Source of the DNA: a virus
DNA length: 24,487 nt
Direction: 5' to 3' (one strand)
Virus record (IMG/VR): IMGVR_UViG_3300038463_000318
Coordinates: 1 to 24,487 of that record
Shown here piece by piece: positions 13,977-19,612 of this stretch. The position numbers were made by a program, and so were the translations under genes. Below the pieces are notes generated by a model, which was not told where the DNA came from, did not search any database, and was given only the letters and a program-made list of their open reading frames with translations. How positions within the stretch are numbered: position 1 is the stretch's first letter; each line of letters starts with the position of its first letter.

Positions 13977-14278
13977 TGGCGAAGCCCCCACGTACGGAAC
14001 CGATCACACCGCAAGGCATTCGCCGCGAACTCGGCCTTTACCTCGACAAGAAGCGGCTCGACTCAGCGACCCGCATCGCCGTCTATGTTGGGCCGCCCAC
14101 GGCGTTTGAGGGCGCGTGGTTTGCCTTCAGCTCAGCGACCCGCATCACCGTCTATGTTGGGCCGCCCCCGAGCACGCCGGAGCCGGATGAGAAGCGATTC
14201 TTTCTCTCGCGCTTCGGCGCCCATGTCGGCGTCTTCCTGCCACGCACGGATGCCGCGAAGAAAGCGGGTGAGCGATGA
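13976..14278 (+). CDS. 100-residue early protein with internal duplication
   Basis: The protein begins MAKPPRTEPITPQGIRRELG and contains the segment SATRIAVYVGPP followed 23 residues later by SATRITVYVGPP. The underlying DNA repeats for 37 bases with one mismatch, so this is a recent in-frame segmental duplication. It ends TDAAKKAGER. No family is recognised; the repeat looks like a small beta-strand unit. It starts in a TGATG overlap and ends in an ATGA overlap. Confidence 0.55.
   Translation: MAKPPRTEPITPQGIRRELGLYLDKKRLDSATRIAVYVGPPTAFEGAWFAFSSATRITVYVGPPPSTPEPDEKRFFLSRFGAHVGVFLPRTDAAKKAGER
14062..14167 (+). repeat. 37-bp direct repeat inside a gene, 69 bases apart
   Basis: Positions 14062-14098 and 14131-14167 are identical except for one base (G to A), which changes Ala to Thr. 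The offset of 69 keeps the reading frame. Confidence 0.9.
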
Positions 14279-14970
14279 GCACGGCTGTTACCACGCCCGC
14301 GCCGCGCGGCACACGGTGCACTGAATGCCTATGCTGCGACGCGGAAATCATTGTCGAGTTCGAGGGCAAGAAGCAAAGGCTCTGCGCCGCGTGTGACGAG
14401 GGCACGCACCCGGACCTCGGGGCCGCTGGCGACTGGGAAGCAATCCCGGAGCCGACCTCGCCACCGCAGGCCGTGGCCTTTCGCGATCTAGCCGCGCCTA
14501 TTCCCCCCCTCCGCCCCAGAAACACTTCCACTGCCACACCCATTAAGGAGACCACCGTGAACTCTCAGAAGACCGCCATCACAGTCGAGCAGATCCGGGC
14601 CATCAAAGATGCCCCCGCAACCGAGAAGGCATGCGATACAGCGCGTCGGCTCGGCATCACGCCACACCTGGCATATTACTGGGTCGACAAATTCAGAAAA
14701 GCGGCTGGCGTGAATGTCAACCCGACACCCGCAAAGCCAGCCGCAACGCAGATCGTCAAGCTGCACGTGCATGCAAAGCCCATAGCCGCGGAGAAGACCG
14801 CGACGCCTGCCCCGCAGGACGGTCAGGTGGTTGAGGTAACGCTGAGGCTCACCGAGGGCACGCTCGATAGCTGGTGGAGCAAGCTGCCGCTCAATGACAA
14901 GGCAACGATCATGGGCGGCAACTATGATTCCAAACTCGACAACATTCCACTGCTAGGCACGGTCGGCTAA
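14275..14970 (+). CDS. Zinc-ribbon plus helix-turn-helix early regulator-like protein
   Basis: The 231-residue protein has an N-terminal cysteine cluster (Cys15, Cys18, Cys20/21 and a CAAC near 37-40) that looks like a zinc ribbon. A Pro-rich linker follows to about residue 95. Next comes a helix-turn-helix-like region at about 102-142 (ITVEQIRAIKDAPATEKACD, then LGITPHLAYYWVDKF). The C-terminal part (about 160-231) may be beta-rich. An in-frame ATT/GTG region with GGAGA at about 14547 could allow a shorter product starting VNSQKTAI, which would contain only the HTH half. The role is probably DNA binding; the target is unknown. Confidence 0.55.
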   Translation: MSTAVTTPAPRGTRCTECLCCDAEIIVEFEGKKQRLCAACDEGTHPDLGAAGDWEAIPEPTSPPQAVAFRDLAAPIPPLRPRNTSTATPIKETTVNSQKTAITVEQIRAIKDAPATEKACDTARRLGITPHLAYYWVDKFRKAAGVNVNPTPAKPAATQIVKLHVHAKPIAAEKTATPAPQDGQVVEVTLRLTEGTLDSWWSKLPLNDKATIMGGNYDSKLDNIPLLGTVG

Positions 14971-15242
14971 TGACGACGCGCACGCACACAATGGTTATCC
15001 GGATCACCTGCCGCACGGCGCACAAATGCGACGAATGCCATGAAGCTATTCAACCAGGGGACACGATGGTTGTTTATGACGACATCGCCGTGGATAGCCT
15101 AGCGTCGTTCGCCACCGGCATCCAGCACACCCACGCCAGGCGGCGTTATTGCAAGAGCTGCGGCGAGCTGCTGGAAGACTCGCTCACAACAACGGGGGCC
15201 TGGGCGGCTACGAGCGGCCCGAGTTCGAGAAAGGACCTGTAA
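14970..15242 (+). CDS. 90-residue treble-clef or zinc-ribbon-like early protein
   Basis: The protein has CDECHEAIQPGDTMVVYDD near its start and RRYCKSCGELL near residues 58-68, with His residues between (QHTHARRR). Two CxxC pairs about 37 residues apart around a beta-hairpin region are typical of a small zinc-binding fold. The C-terminal tail is low complexity. The ATG shares a base with the previous TAA; its own stop shares a base with the next ATG. Confidence 0.6.
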   Translation: MTTRTHTMVIRITCRTAHKCDECHEAIQPGDTMVVYDDIAVDSLASFATGIQHTHARRRYCKSCGELLEDSLTTTGAWAATSGPSSRKDL

Positions 15243-15496
15243 TGACCGACAAGCCCACAGCCAAACCAGCCGGCGCGCTGATCGACGCGCTTATGCGTCA
15301 GTCGAAGCAGATCACGGCTGACCTGTTCGTGCTTAAAACGGAGATCGGCGCGGTGATCCCCGCGGTTCACAGGCGCGAGGCTTCGATCATCGAGCAACGG
15401 CTCTACCTCATCTCCGAACAAGGATATGACTTTCAAGAAAAGCTTCGCGCTCTCGGTGGCGTGGTTCGAGGGAGCAATCCGGATGAAACCGTTTAA
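15242..15496 (+). CDS. Hypothetical 84-residue helical early protein
   Basis: The protein starts MTDKPTAKPAGALIDALMRQ and is predicted to consist of two long amphipathic helices (about 10-38 and 44-70), compatible with a coiled-coil hairpin. No motif is recognised. The start at 15242 is selected by the TAATG overlap with the previous stop. A short gap follows before the next gene, which has its own strong ribosome site. Confidence 0.5.
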   Translation: MTDKPTAKPAGALIDALMRQSKQITADLFVLKTEIGAVIPAVHRREASIIEQRLYLISEQGYDFQEKLRALGGVVRGSNPDETV

Positions 15497-15520
15497 CCCC
15501 GCCTCGAAAGGAGTCTGCTA

Positions 15521-15796
15521 ATGCCATTCATCACCATCCCTACGAAAGACGGTCCGGTCACCGCGCATATTCTCCGCCGCAATCGCCGTTTCGGAAGCCT
15601 TTGCGAGTTCTGCCGCAACCAATACGTCTCGAAGCTGTGCGACTTCGCCACCGGCAAGAACAAAACGTGCGACGCCGGCATGTGCGACAAATGCGCTACC
15701 AACGTCGGCCGCAACCGGGACTATTGCCCGGCCCACAAACACCAGGCCCTGCCGCCGCAGCGGTCCCTTTTTGGAGGTCCAAATGAAGCAGCTTAG
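15521..15796 (+). CDS. 91-residue protein with multiple zinc sites
   Basis: The protein has seven cysteines and several histidines: CEFCRNQ (28-31), C40, then KTCDAGMCDKCATNVGRNRD and YCPAHKHQ. The spacing would allow two zinc ions, as in cross-brace or B-box-type fingers. The N-terminal strand region starts MPFITIPTKDGPVTAHILRR. The ribosome site AAAGGAG lies eight bases before the ATG. It is the most cysteine-rich member of the series of zinc microproteins in this operon. Its end overlaps the next gene by 14 bases. Confidence 0.6.
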   Translation: MPFITIPTKDGPVTAHILRRNRRFGSLCEFCRNQYVSKLCDFATGKNKTCDAGMCDKCATNVGRNRDYCPAHKHQALPPQRSLFGGPNEAA

Positions 15797-16076
15797 CCCT
15801 GAACAGCAGGAACGCCTCGATGTGCTCTATACCACCGTGGAGGCGCATTATGCCACGCTTCGGAATTTTACTCGATTGCAGCGGAACGGGCTCCGCCGCG
15901 GCGCTGCGATGCAGGTCCGGGTTTGCGATGCCACCATAACCACGCTCTCCCACAACGTCGGTCAGGTCTGGGCGGAGATCCTCTCCATCGTCAACCCGGC
16001 GATGAAGACGAAGCCGGAAGAACCCGCACCCGAACCAGAAGCTGCAACAGTCCCCGTAAAGGAGTGGAAACAGTGA
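15783..16076 (+). CDS. Hypothetical 97-residue early protein
   Basis: The protein starts MKQLSPEQQERLDVLYTTVE and is predicted helical to about residue 70, ending with an acidic Pro/Glu tail. The first 20 residues resemble the N-terminus of the GemA-like protein at 18357 (shared Q-x-S/T-P-x-Q-x-x-R-L-x-V-L-Y). GGAGG is six bases before the ATG at 15783. It overlaps the previous gene by 14 bases, and its TGA overlaps the GTG of the next gene. Confidence 0.55.
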   Translation: MKQLSPEQQERLDVLYTTVEAHYATLRNFTRLQRNGLRRGAAMQVRVCDATITTLSHNVGQVWAEILSIVNPAMKTKPEEPAPEPEAATVPVKEWKQ

Positions 16077-16540
16077 GCACACTCTTTGAGATGAAGACCG
16101 ACCGGGAGCTGCGCGCCGAGGCCGTGGCGGCCAATGGCCTGCTGATTCACCAGGCGCTGATGGGGCGCGGGCCGTATGAGCTGACCGACAGGCAGCGCCG
16201 CCTGGTGGAGTTACTGCGCGGCCGGCAGGGCCAGCTGCTGGCGACGCCCTGCGGCAACCTGGAGAAGGCGCTGGGCTGCGACGACCGCGCAATACGGCGC
16301 GAGGTGCGCGAGCTGGTGATGTTGTTCCGGCTGCCGATTGTGGCCAGCCGCGACGCCGAGAGCGGCGGCTACTTCTTCGCCATCACGCCGCAGGAGCGGT
16401 TCACATTTACCGAGCAGTACATAAAGGAGGGCCGCAGGCTGTTTGCGCGCGCCGCCATCATCCGGAACGAATTTGACATCGCCAAGCTGCTCGGCCAGAC
16501 CGTCATAGATCCGGAAGAAGCGGCAGGGAACAGGGACTAG
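16073..16540 (+). CDS. 155-residue winged-helix-like early protein
   Basis: The protein starts at GTG with GGAG eight bases upstream. It has a helix (about 8-30) and a segment like a winged helix at about 36-100. In that segment a stretch around LLRGRQGQLLATPCGNLEKA is followed by LGCDDRAIRREVRELVMLFR as the recognition helix, and by LPIVASRDAESGGYFFAITP as the wing. A C-terminal helix follows. The recognition region resembles helix-turn-helix domains of phage replication or regulatory proteins. The last codons run into a heptamer repeat array (…AAGNRD stop). Confidence 0.6.
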   Translation: MSTLFEMKTDRELRAEAVAANGLLIHQALMGRGPYELTDRQRRLVELLRGRQGQLLATPCGNLEKALGCDDRAIRREVRELVMLFRLPIVASRDAESGGYFFAITPQERFTFTEQYIKEGRRLFARAAIIRNEFDIAKLLGQTVIDPEEAAGNRD

Positions 16541-16551
16541 GGACTAGGGAA
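16524..16551 (+). repeat. Tandem heptamer repeat, CAGGGAC/TAGGGAC type, four units
   Basis: Units CAGGGAA, CAGGGAC, TAGGGAC, TAGGGAA follow one another across the stop codon of the preceding gene. Another heptamer family (GCTGAAA, ACTGAAA, GCCGAAT) lies at about 16711-16731 in the next gap. Confidence 0.8.
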
Positions 16552-16574
16552 GAGCCCTAACTGAAAGGATCGCA

Positions 16575-16700
16575 ATGAAGCTCAGAAGCTCTAATCCGTC
16601 AACCGCGCTGGTGTTTGCGCTCTTCCTCGACTTCCTCTTCATCGTCGGGGTCGTTGCAATCGTCTGCATACTGCACGCGAGCGTGCACAACTGCAAGTGA
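16575..16700 (+). CDS. 41-residue single-span membrane microprotein
   Basis: The frame reads MKLRSSNPSTALVFALFLDF, then LFIVGVVAIVCILHASVHNCK. It has a basic start and one strong hydrophobic span of about 24 residues. GAAAGGA lies six bases before the ATG. Heptamer repeats flank it on both sides. Function unknown; tiny phage membrane proteins of this kind can act as holins, antiholins or exclusion factors. Confidence 0.5.
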   Translation: MKLRSSNPSTALVFALFLDFLFIVGVVAIVCILHASVHNCK

Positions 16701-16736
16701 AGCACGAACAAGCTGAAAACTGAAAGCCGAATAGCC

Positions 16737-16934
16737 ATGCTAGCCAAACAGAGAGTCATCGCCGAAGTGGACCGCATCCGCAAGGAGTCTGGCGTGCAGA
16801 TGATTGTGGTGATCGCGGCGGAGTGGGGACACGCCAGCGTGGATGCAGGCCTGAGCCCCAGCGAAGCCGCCGCGCTGATGCGCAACGAAGTTCCAGCCGT
16901 CCAGAGTTTTCTGGATTCGAAAGCGGGCAAGTGA
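16737..16934 (+). CDS. Hypothetical 65-residue early protein
   Basis: The protein starts MLAKQRVIAEVDRIRKESGV. It has an N-terminal helix, a hydrophobic strand (VQMIVVIAAEWGHA) and a C-terminal helix, and ends FLDSKAGK. No family is recognised. No ribosome site is obvious before the ATG, because the heptamer repeat occupies that position. The stop overlaps the next start (TGATG), with the same end motif as genes at 13087-14278. Confidence 0.5.
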   Translation: MLAKQRVIAEVDRIRKESGVQMIVVIAAEWGHASVDAGLSPSEAAALMRNEVPAVQSFLDSKAGK

Positions 16935-17260
16935 TGCAAGTGCGCGCCGCAAAGACCGCTCAAGCCGGGCTGCATATCTGCCAGGTCCCAGGCTGCACGC
17001 TTGCTATCAGCCGCCGTCACCTGATGTGCGCAGCGCATTGGTTTGAAGTGCCCATGCCGATCCGCACGGAAGTCTTCAAGACGCTGGCCGGCTGGCTCAA
17101 CGGCGAAGACAGCGCGCGGCCCTATCTGATAGCGCGGCTCGCCGCCATCATCGCCGTAGCCACGCTCCACAAACTGGACGTGGCGGAACAGGAAGCAGCC
17201 AGGGAGCGCCTTCTCGCCACATTCAACCCATTCAACGCTCACGGAAACGCTGGAGAATAA
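16934..17260 (+). CDS. 108-residue protein with N-terminal zinc-finger-like site
   Basis: The segment CQVPGCTLAISRRHLMCAAH at about 16-35 supplies Cys16, Cys21, Cys32 and His35, a CxxxxC-x10-CxxH pattern that could bind one zinc. The remainder (about 40-100) is predicted helical. Similar small zinc proteins in Mu-like phages precede late regulators, but I cannot name the family. It starts in a TGATG overlap and is followed after two bases by the receiver-like gene. Confidence 0.55.
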   Translation: MQVRAAKTAQAGLHICQVPGCTLAISRRHLMCAAHWFEVPMPIRTEVFKTLAGWLNGEDSARPYLIARLAAIIAVATLHKLDVAEQEAARERLLATFNPFNAHGNAGE

Positions 17261-17262
17261 CC

Positions 17263-17682
17263 ATGAAATCCAAGAAAAGAATCCTGCTCGCCGCATCGCA
17301 AGAGGACCGCGCGAGTGTTTTGAAATTTACTCTGGAGACCAACCGCTTTTTCGTCATCGTCGCGGCCACGTCGCAGGAAGCAATCGCCAATCTGCCCGGC
17401 CGGGCGTTTGACCTGGTGCTGGTGGATTGGCCGCTGGACGGATGCGCCGCGGTGCTGGATGCCGCATACGCAGAAGAGACCCGCAGCCTGGTGCTGGCGG
17501 CTAAAGAGAAAAAGCGGCCCGGCTGCTGCGCGGACGACGTGATTATTTACCCCGCTTCGCCAGCGTATCTGATAGACCGCATCAAGGTGATGTGCGCGCG
17601 CAAGCGCGGCCCGCGGCCGACGAAGAAGCCGGTTGTCTCGCTGCCGGCGCTTCCGCACGCATACATGGAGCGGCGGGCATAA
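17263..17682 (+). CDS. Degenerate receiver-domain-like protein
   Basis: The 139-residue protein has the alternating pattern of a CheY-like receiver: a strand KRILLAAS, a helix, a strand RFFVIVAATS, a helix EAIANL, and a strand FDLVLVDWPLDG carrying Asp55 where the phospho-acceptor belongs. Further strand/helix pairs follow, then a basic tail. The acidic pair after strand 1 is shifted (SQED), and the conserved lysine before the last helix is replaced (YPAS instead of KP), so phosphorylation is uncertain. Phage-encoded stand-alone receivers are unusual; it may bind or mimic a host regulator. It starts two bases after the previous stop. Confidence 0.65.
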   Translation: MKSKKRILLAASQEDRASVLKFTLETNRFFVIVAATSQEAIANLPGRAFDLVLVDWPLDGCAAVLDAAYAEETRSLVLAAKEKKRPGCCADDVIIYPASPAYLIDRIKVMCARKRGPRPTKKPVVSLPALPHAYMERRA

Positions 17683-17723
17683 AAGCTTGGCTGCCGTGAA
17701 GGGCCAGGAGAAAGCAAACCATG

Positions 17724-17776
17724 CGTCTGGGACGCTTGAACTTTTCTTGAACAAAAAGCAACCAGTGTTCCAGACG
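17724..17776. promoter_or_regulatory. Inverted repeat enclosing two CTTGAAC boxes
   Basis: CGTCTGGGAC (17724-17733) and GTTCCAGACG (17767-17776) pair with one mismatch. Inside the loop, CTTGAAC occurs at 17735-17741 and 17746-17752, 11 bases apart, that is one helical turn. It lies in the largest gap of this part of the operon (17683-17789), just before the next gene. Regulatory role inferred. Confidence 0.4.
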
Positions 17777-17789
17777 TGAGGATTTAGAG

Positions 17790-17960
17790 ATGGAAAACTA
17801 CGACTTTCGCCCCAACAATCTCCTGAGCAACGCGGTCGAAAAAGTTTGCCAACAAAACCCGCGTTTGGTGCTTATGCCCTACGAACAGATGAGGGCCGCG
17901 GCTTTGGAACTTGCTCGGCAAATTGTGGCGGCTGCGGATGACGCCAAGGTGCAAGTATGA
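17790..17960 (+). CDS. Hypothetical 56-residue early protein
   Basis: The frame reads MENYDFRPNNLLSNAVEKVC and continues to a helical, alanine-rich end (YEQMRAAALELARQIVAAAD). GAGG lies eight bases before the ATG. The stop overlaps the start of the MazG-like gene by ATGA, so they are translationally coupled. No family is recognised. Confidence 0.55.
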   Translation: MENYDFRPNNLLSNAVEKVCQQNPRLVLMPYEQMRAAALELARQIVAAADDAKVQV

Positions 17961-18352
17961 ACGGGACTGCCAGAATTCAACGCGTAATCGCCCGCTGGGT
18001 CGAGTCGCGGTTCGGCCACCTGAACCAATCGTGCCCCCAGGAACGTGCTATGCGTGTGCTTGAGGAAGCGGTTGAGCTTGCGCAGAGTGTTGGTCTTAGC
18101 CAGGCCGATGCTACTCGCTTGATGAATCACGTCTATTCAAAGCCGACGGGGCATTACGCGCAGGAAGCGGCCGGATTGAACGTGTGCTTGCTAGCCTTTG
18201 CGGAATGCGTCGGAATCGACCTTGCTCACGAGACCAGCCGCGAGGTTACGCGCATTCATAAGATTCCAATCGATCACTTCAGAGAACGTCACCAGGCGAA
18301 AGCGCGTGCAGGCGTTGCGCTCTTTTTATCCGGCACGGAAAAGGATGACTAA
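17957..18352 (+). CDS. MazG-like all-alpha NTP pyrophosphohydrolase family protein
   Basis: The 131-residue protein has the helical block ERAMRVLEEAVELAQSVGLS (about 29-48) with the E-E-x-x-E metal site, and a second block QEAAGLNVCLLAFAECVGID (about 69-88). In that second block the first acid is kept but the usual second Asp is Gly; a Gly here is common in the phage subgroup as I remember it. The family hydrolyses nucleoside triphosphates to monophosphates, clearing unusual nucleotides or alarmones. Phage versions may adjust nucleotide pools or starvation signals. Activity cannot be judged from the sequence. It follows the 56-residue gene by ATGA. Confidence 0.7.
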   Translation: MNGTARIQRVIARWVESRFGHLNQSCPQERAMRVLEEAVELAQSVGLSQADATRLMNHVYSKPTGHYAQEAAGLNVCLLAFAECVGIDLAHETSREVTRIHKIPIDHFRERHQAKARAGVALFLSGTEKDD

Positions 18353-18356
18353 CCAA

Positions 18357-18875
18357 ATGAGCCAGATCACACCGAAACAACTAACCCGCCTGCAGGTTCT
18401 CTATAGCCAGCTCGCCGCGCACGAGCTGGGCGTGGGCACTGACCGCGAGAGCCGCATGCGCTGGGCCACGGAACGGCTGCGCAAGCCGGTGACGAGCTTC
18501 AGGAATCTCTCGGTCGACGATGCCGGCTACCTGATCGATAGCATCCAGACGCACCTGGGCGTGAAGGCCCCGCTCAAGAAACGCTTGCCGCGCGATCAGG
18601 CGCGCCGTGCAGGGCTCGACGGCCGTAAGGATGGCATTGAGTATAAAAACGCGCCGGAGATGGTCAGGGAGAGCGATTTGCGCGTTATCCAGCGGCTGCT
18701 CTCGGAACTCAACTGGGGCGAAGACAGCCTGCGTAAGCTGCTCGACGGCGGACGCTCGCCGCTGGGCAAGCGCGCCGACAAACAGATCCGTACCGTGTCT
18801 GACGCGAATCACGTGATCTGGGCGCTGAAGCGTTTCGCGCGCCAGAGGGCCAACGCCAACAAGGGGCCAGCATGA
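18357..18875 (+). CDS. GemA/Mu gp16-like early protein
   Basis: From ATG 18357 the protein has 172 residues. The N-terminal domain (about 1-70) starts MSQITPKQLTRLQVLYSQLA and includes RMRWATERLRKPVTSFRNLS and DDAGYLIDSIQTHLG. This resembles the GemA/DUF1018 domain with its conserved lengths and final helix. The C-terminal part (about 75-172) is basic with a helical region ESDLRVIQRLLSELNW. In Mu, GemA affects host gene expression and DNA supercoiling. An alternative ATG at 18345 (adding MTNQ) would overlap the MazG gene by eight bases; either is possible. The stop overlaps the next gene by ATGA. Confidence 0.65.
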   Translation: MSQITPKQLTRLQVLYSQLAAHELGVGTDRESRMRWATERLRKPVTSFRNLSVDDAGYLIDSIQTHLGVKAPLKKRLPRDQARRAGLDGRKDGIEYKNAPEMVRESDLRVIQRLLSELNWGEDSLRKLLDGGRSPLGKRADKQIRTVSDANHVIWALKRFARQRANANKGPA

Positions 18876-19540
18876 CAGAAAGCGCACAGCTCGTTCTTCC
18901 TTGCGCGGAGATCCAGGACCTCCGGGCTGCGGCTCCGCATTGGGAACGGCGCGAGCCGGAAAAGCAACGCCAGCAAAGGAGAGCCGGCATGACGCAGACA
19001 CTCCAGACCCTTCTTCCTTTCGCCGAGCGCGAATATGTGGACGCGGCGCGCGGCGCCCGCATTCTAGGCGTGAGCTTGACCACTGTGTACCGCCTGGGCG
19101 CGACGCTGGACTTTTATAATAAGCCGCTGATTACGATGGTGGAATACCGGCGCGGCTCGCGCAAGCGCATCCTTTATTCCTCCATCGTCTCCTTTTGTGA
19201 CAAGCTCCGCGCGCACTACATGATTGCCGATCGGCGTCCTGCGTTGGCCAATCGGCTCTTCCGGCATAGGGATGAGGATTTGTTGCCCTTCCCGCTGGCG
19301 GATACGATCCGCTCGGCGGAGGCGCTGGAAGCGCTGGGCTACCTGAGCAACAAGCCGCTGGTGGCGCTGATTGAGGAAGGACACTTCGAAGCGTATCGCC
19401 TGGTGCTCGATAACCCGTGGCGGATCTCGCGCAGTAGCTTTGCCGCGTATCTGCATGGCCTGCACGATAAACCCATCGAGGCGGTGGCACCCTACAAACG
19501 CGTGCCCCGGCCACGCGAGATCGGGAATACCTGCGCCTGA
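18872..19540 (+). CDS. Double helix-turn-helix (excisionase-like) protein, last early gene
   Basis: The full frame gives 222 residues. A first HTH at about 56-80 (DAARGARILGVSLTTVYRLG) and a second region at about 145-195 (IRSAEALEALGYLSNKPLVA, then WRISRSSFAAYLHGL) both resemble excisionase/MerR-type DNA-binding domains. Two starts are plausible. ATG 18872 overlaps the previous stop (ATGA). ATG 18989 has AAGGAG seven bases upstream and would give a 183-residue protein. The peptide after each start is similar (MTESAQLVLPCAE against MTQTLQTLLPFAE), which points to a duplicated 5' end. The protein could regulate late genes or transposition; the target is unknown. Confidence 0.65.
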   Translation: MTESAQLVLPCAEIQDLRAAAPHWERREPEKQRQQRRAGMTQTLQTLLPFAEREYVDAARGARILGVSLTTVYRLGATLDFYNKPLITMVEYRRGSRKRILYSSIVSFCDKLRAHYMIADRRPALANRLFRHRDEDLLPFPLADTIRSAEALEALGYLSNKPLVALIEEGHFEAYRLVLDNPWRISRSSFAAYLHGLHDKPIEAVAPYKRVPRPREIGNTCA

Positions 19541-19612
19541 ACTATTCATCGCTCGCCTATAGATGAGGCCTGCCGCCGCGCACCCCTCGCGCGCGTAAAG
19601 ATCGAGAGCAAC

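Noticed and set aside
14062-14167. Possible CRISPR-like repeat (two 37-bp copies with a 32-bp spacer)
   Set aside because: There are only two copies, they are inside a coding frame and keep the frame; no third copy and no cas genes.
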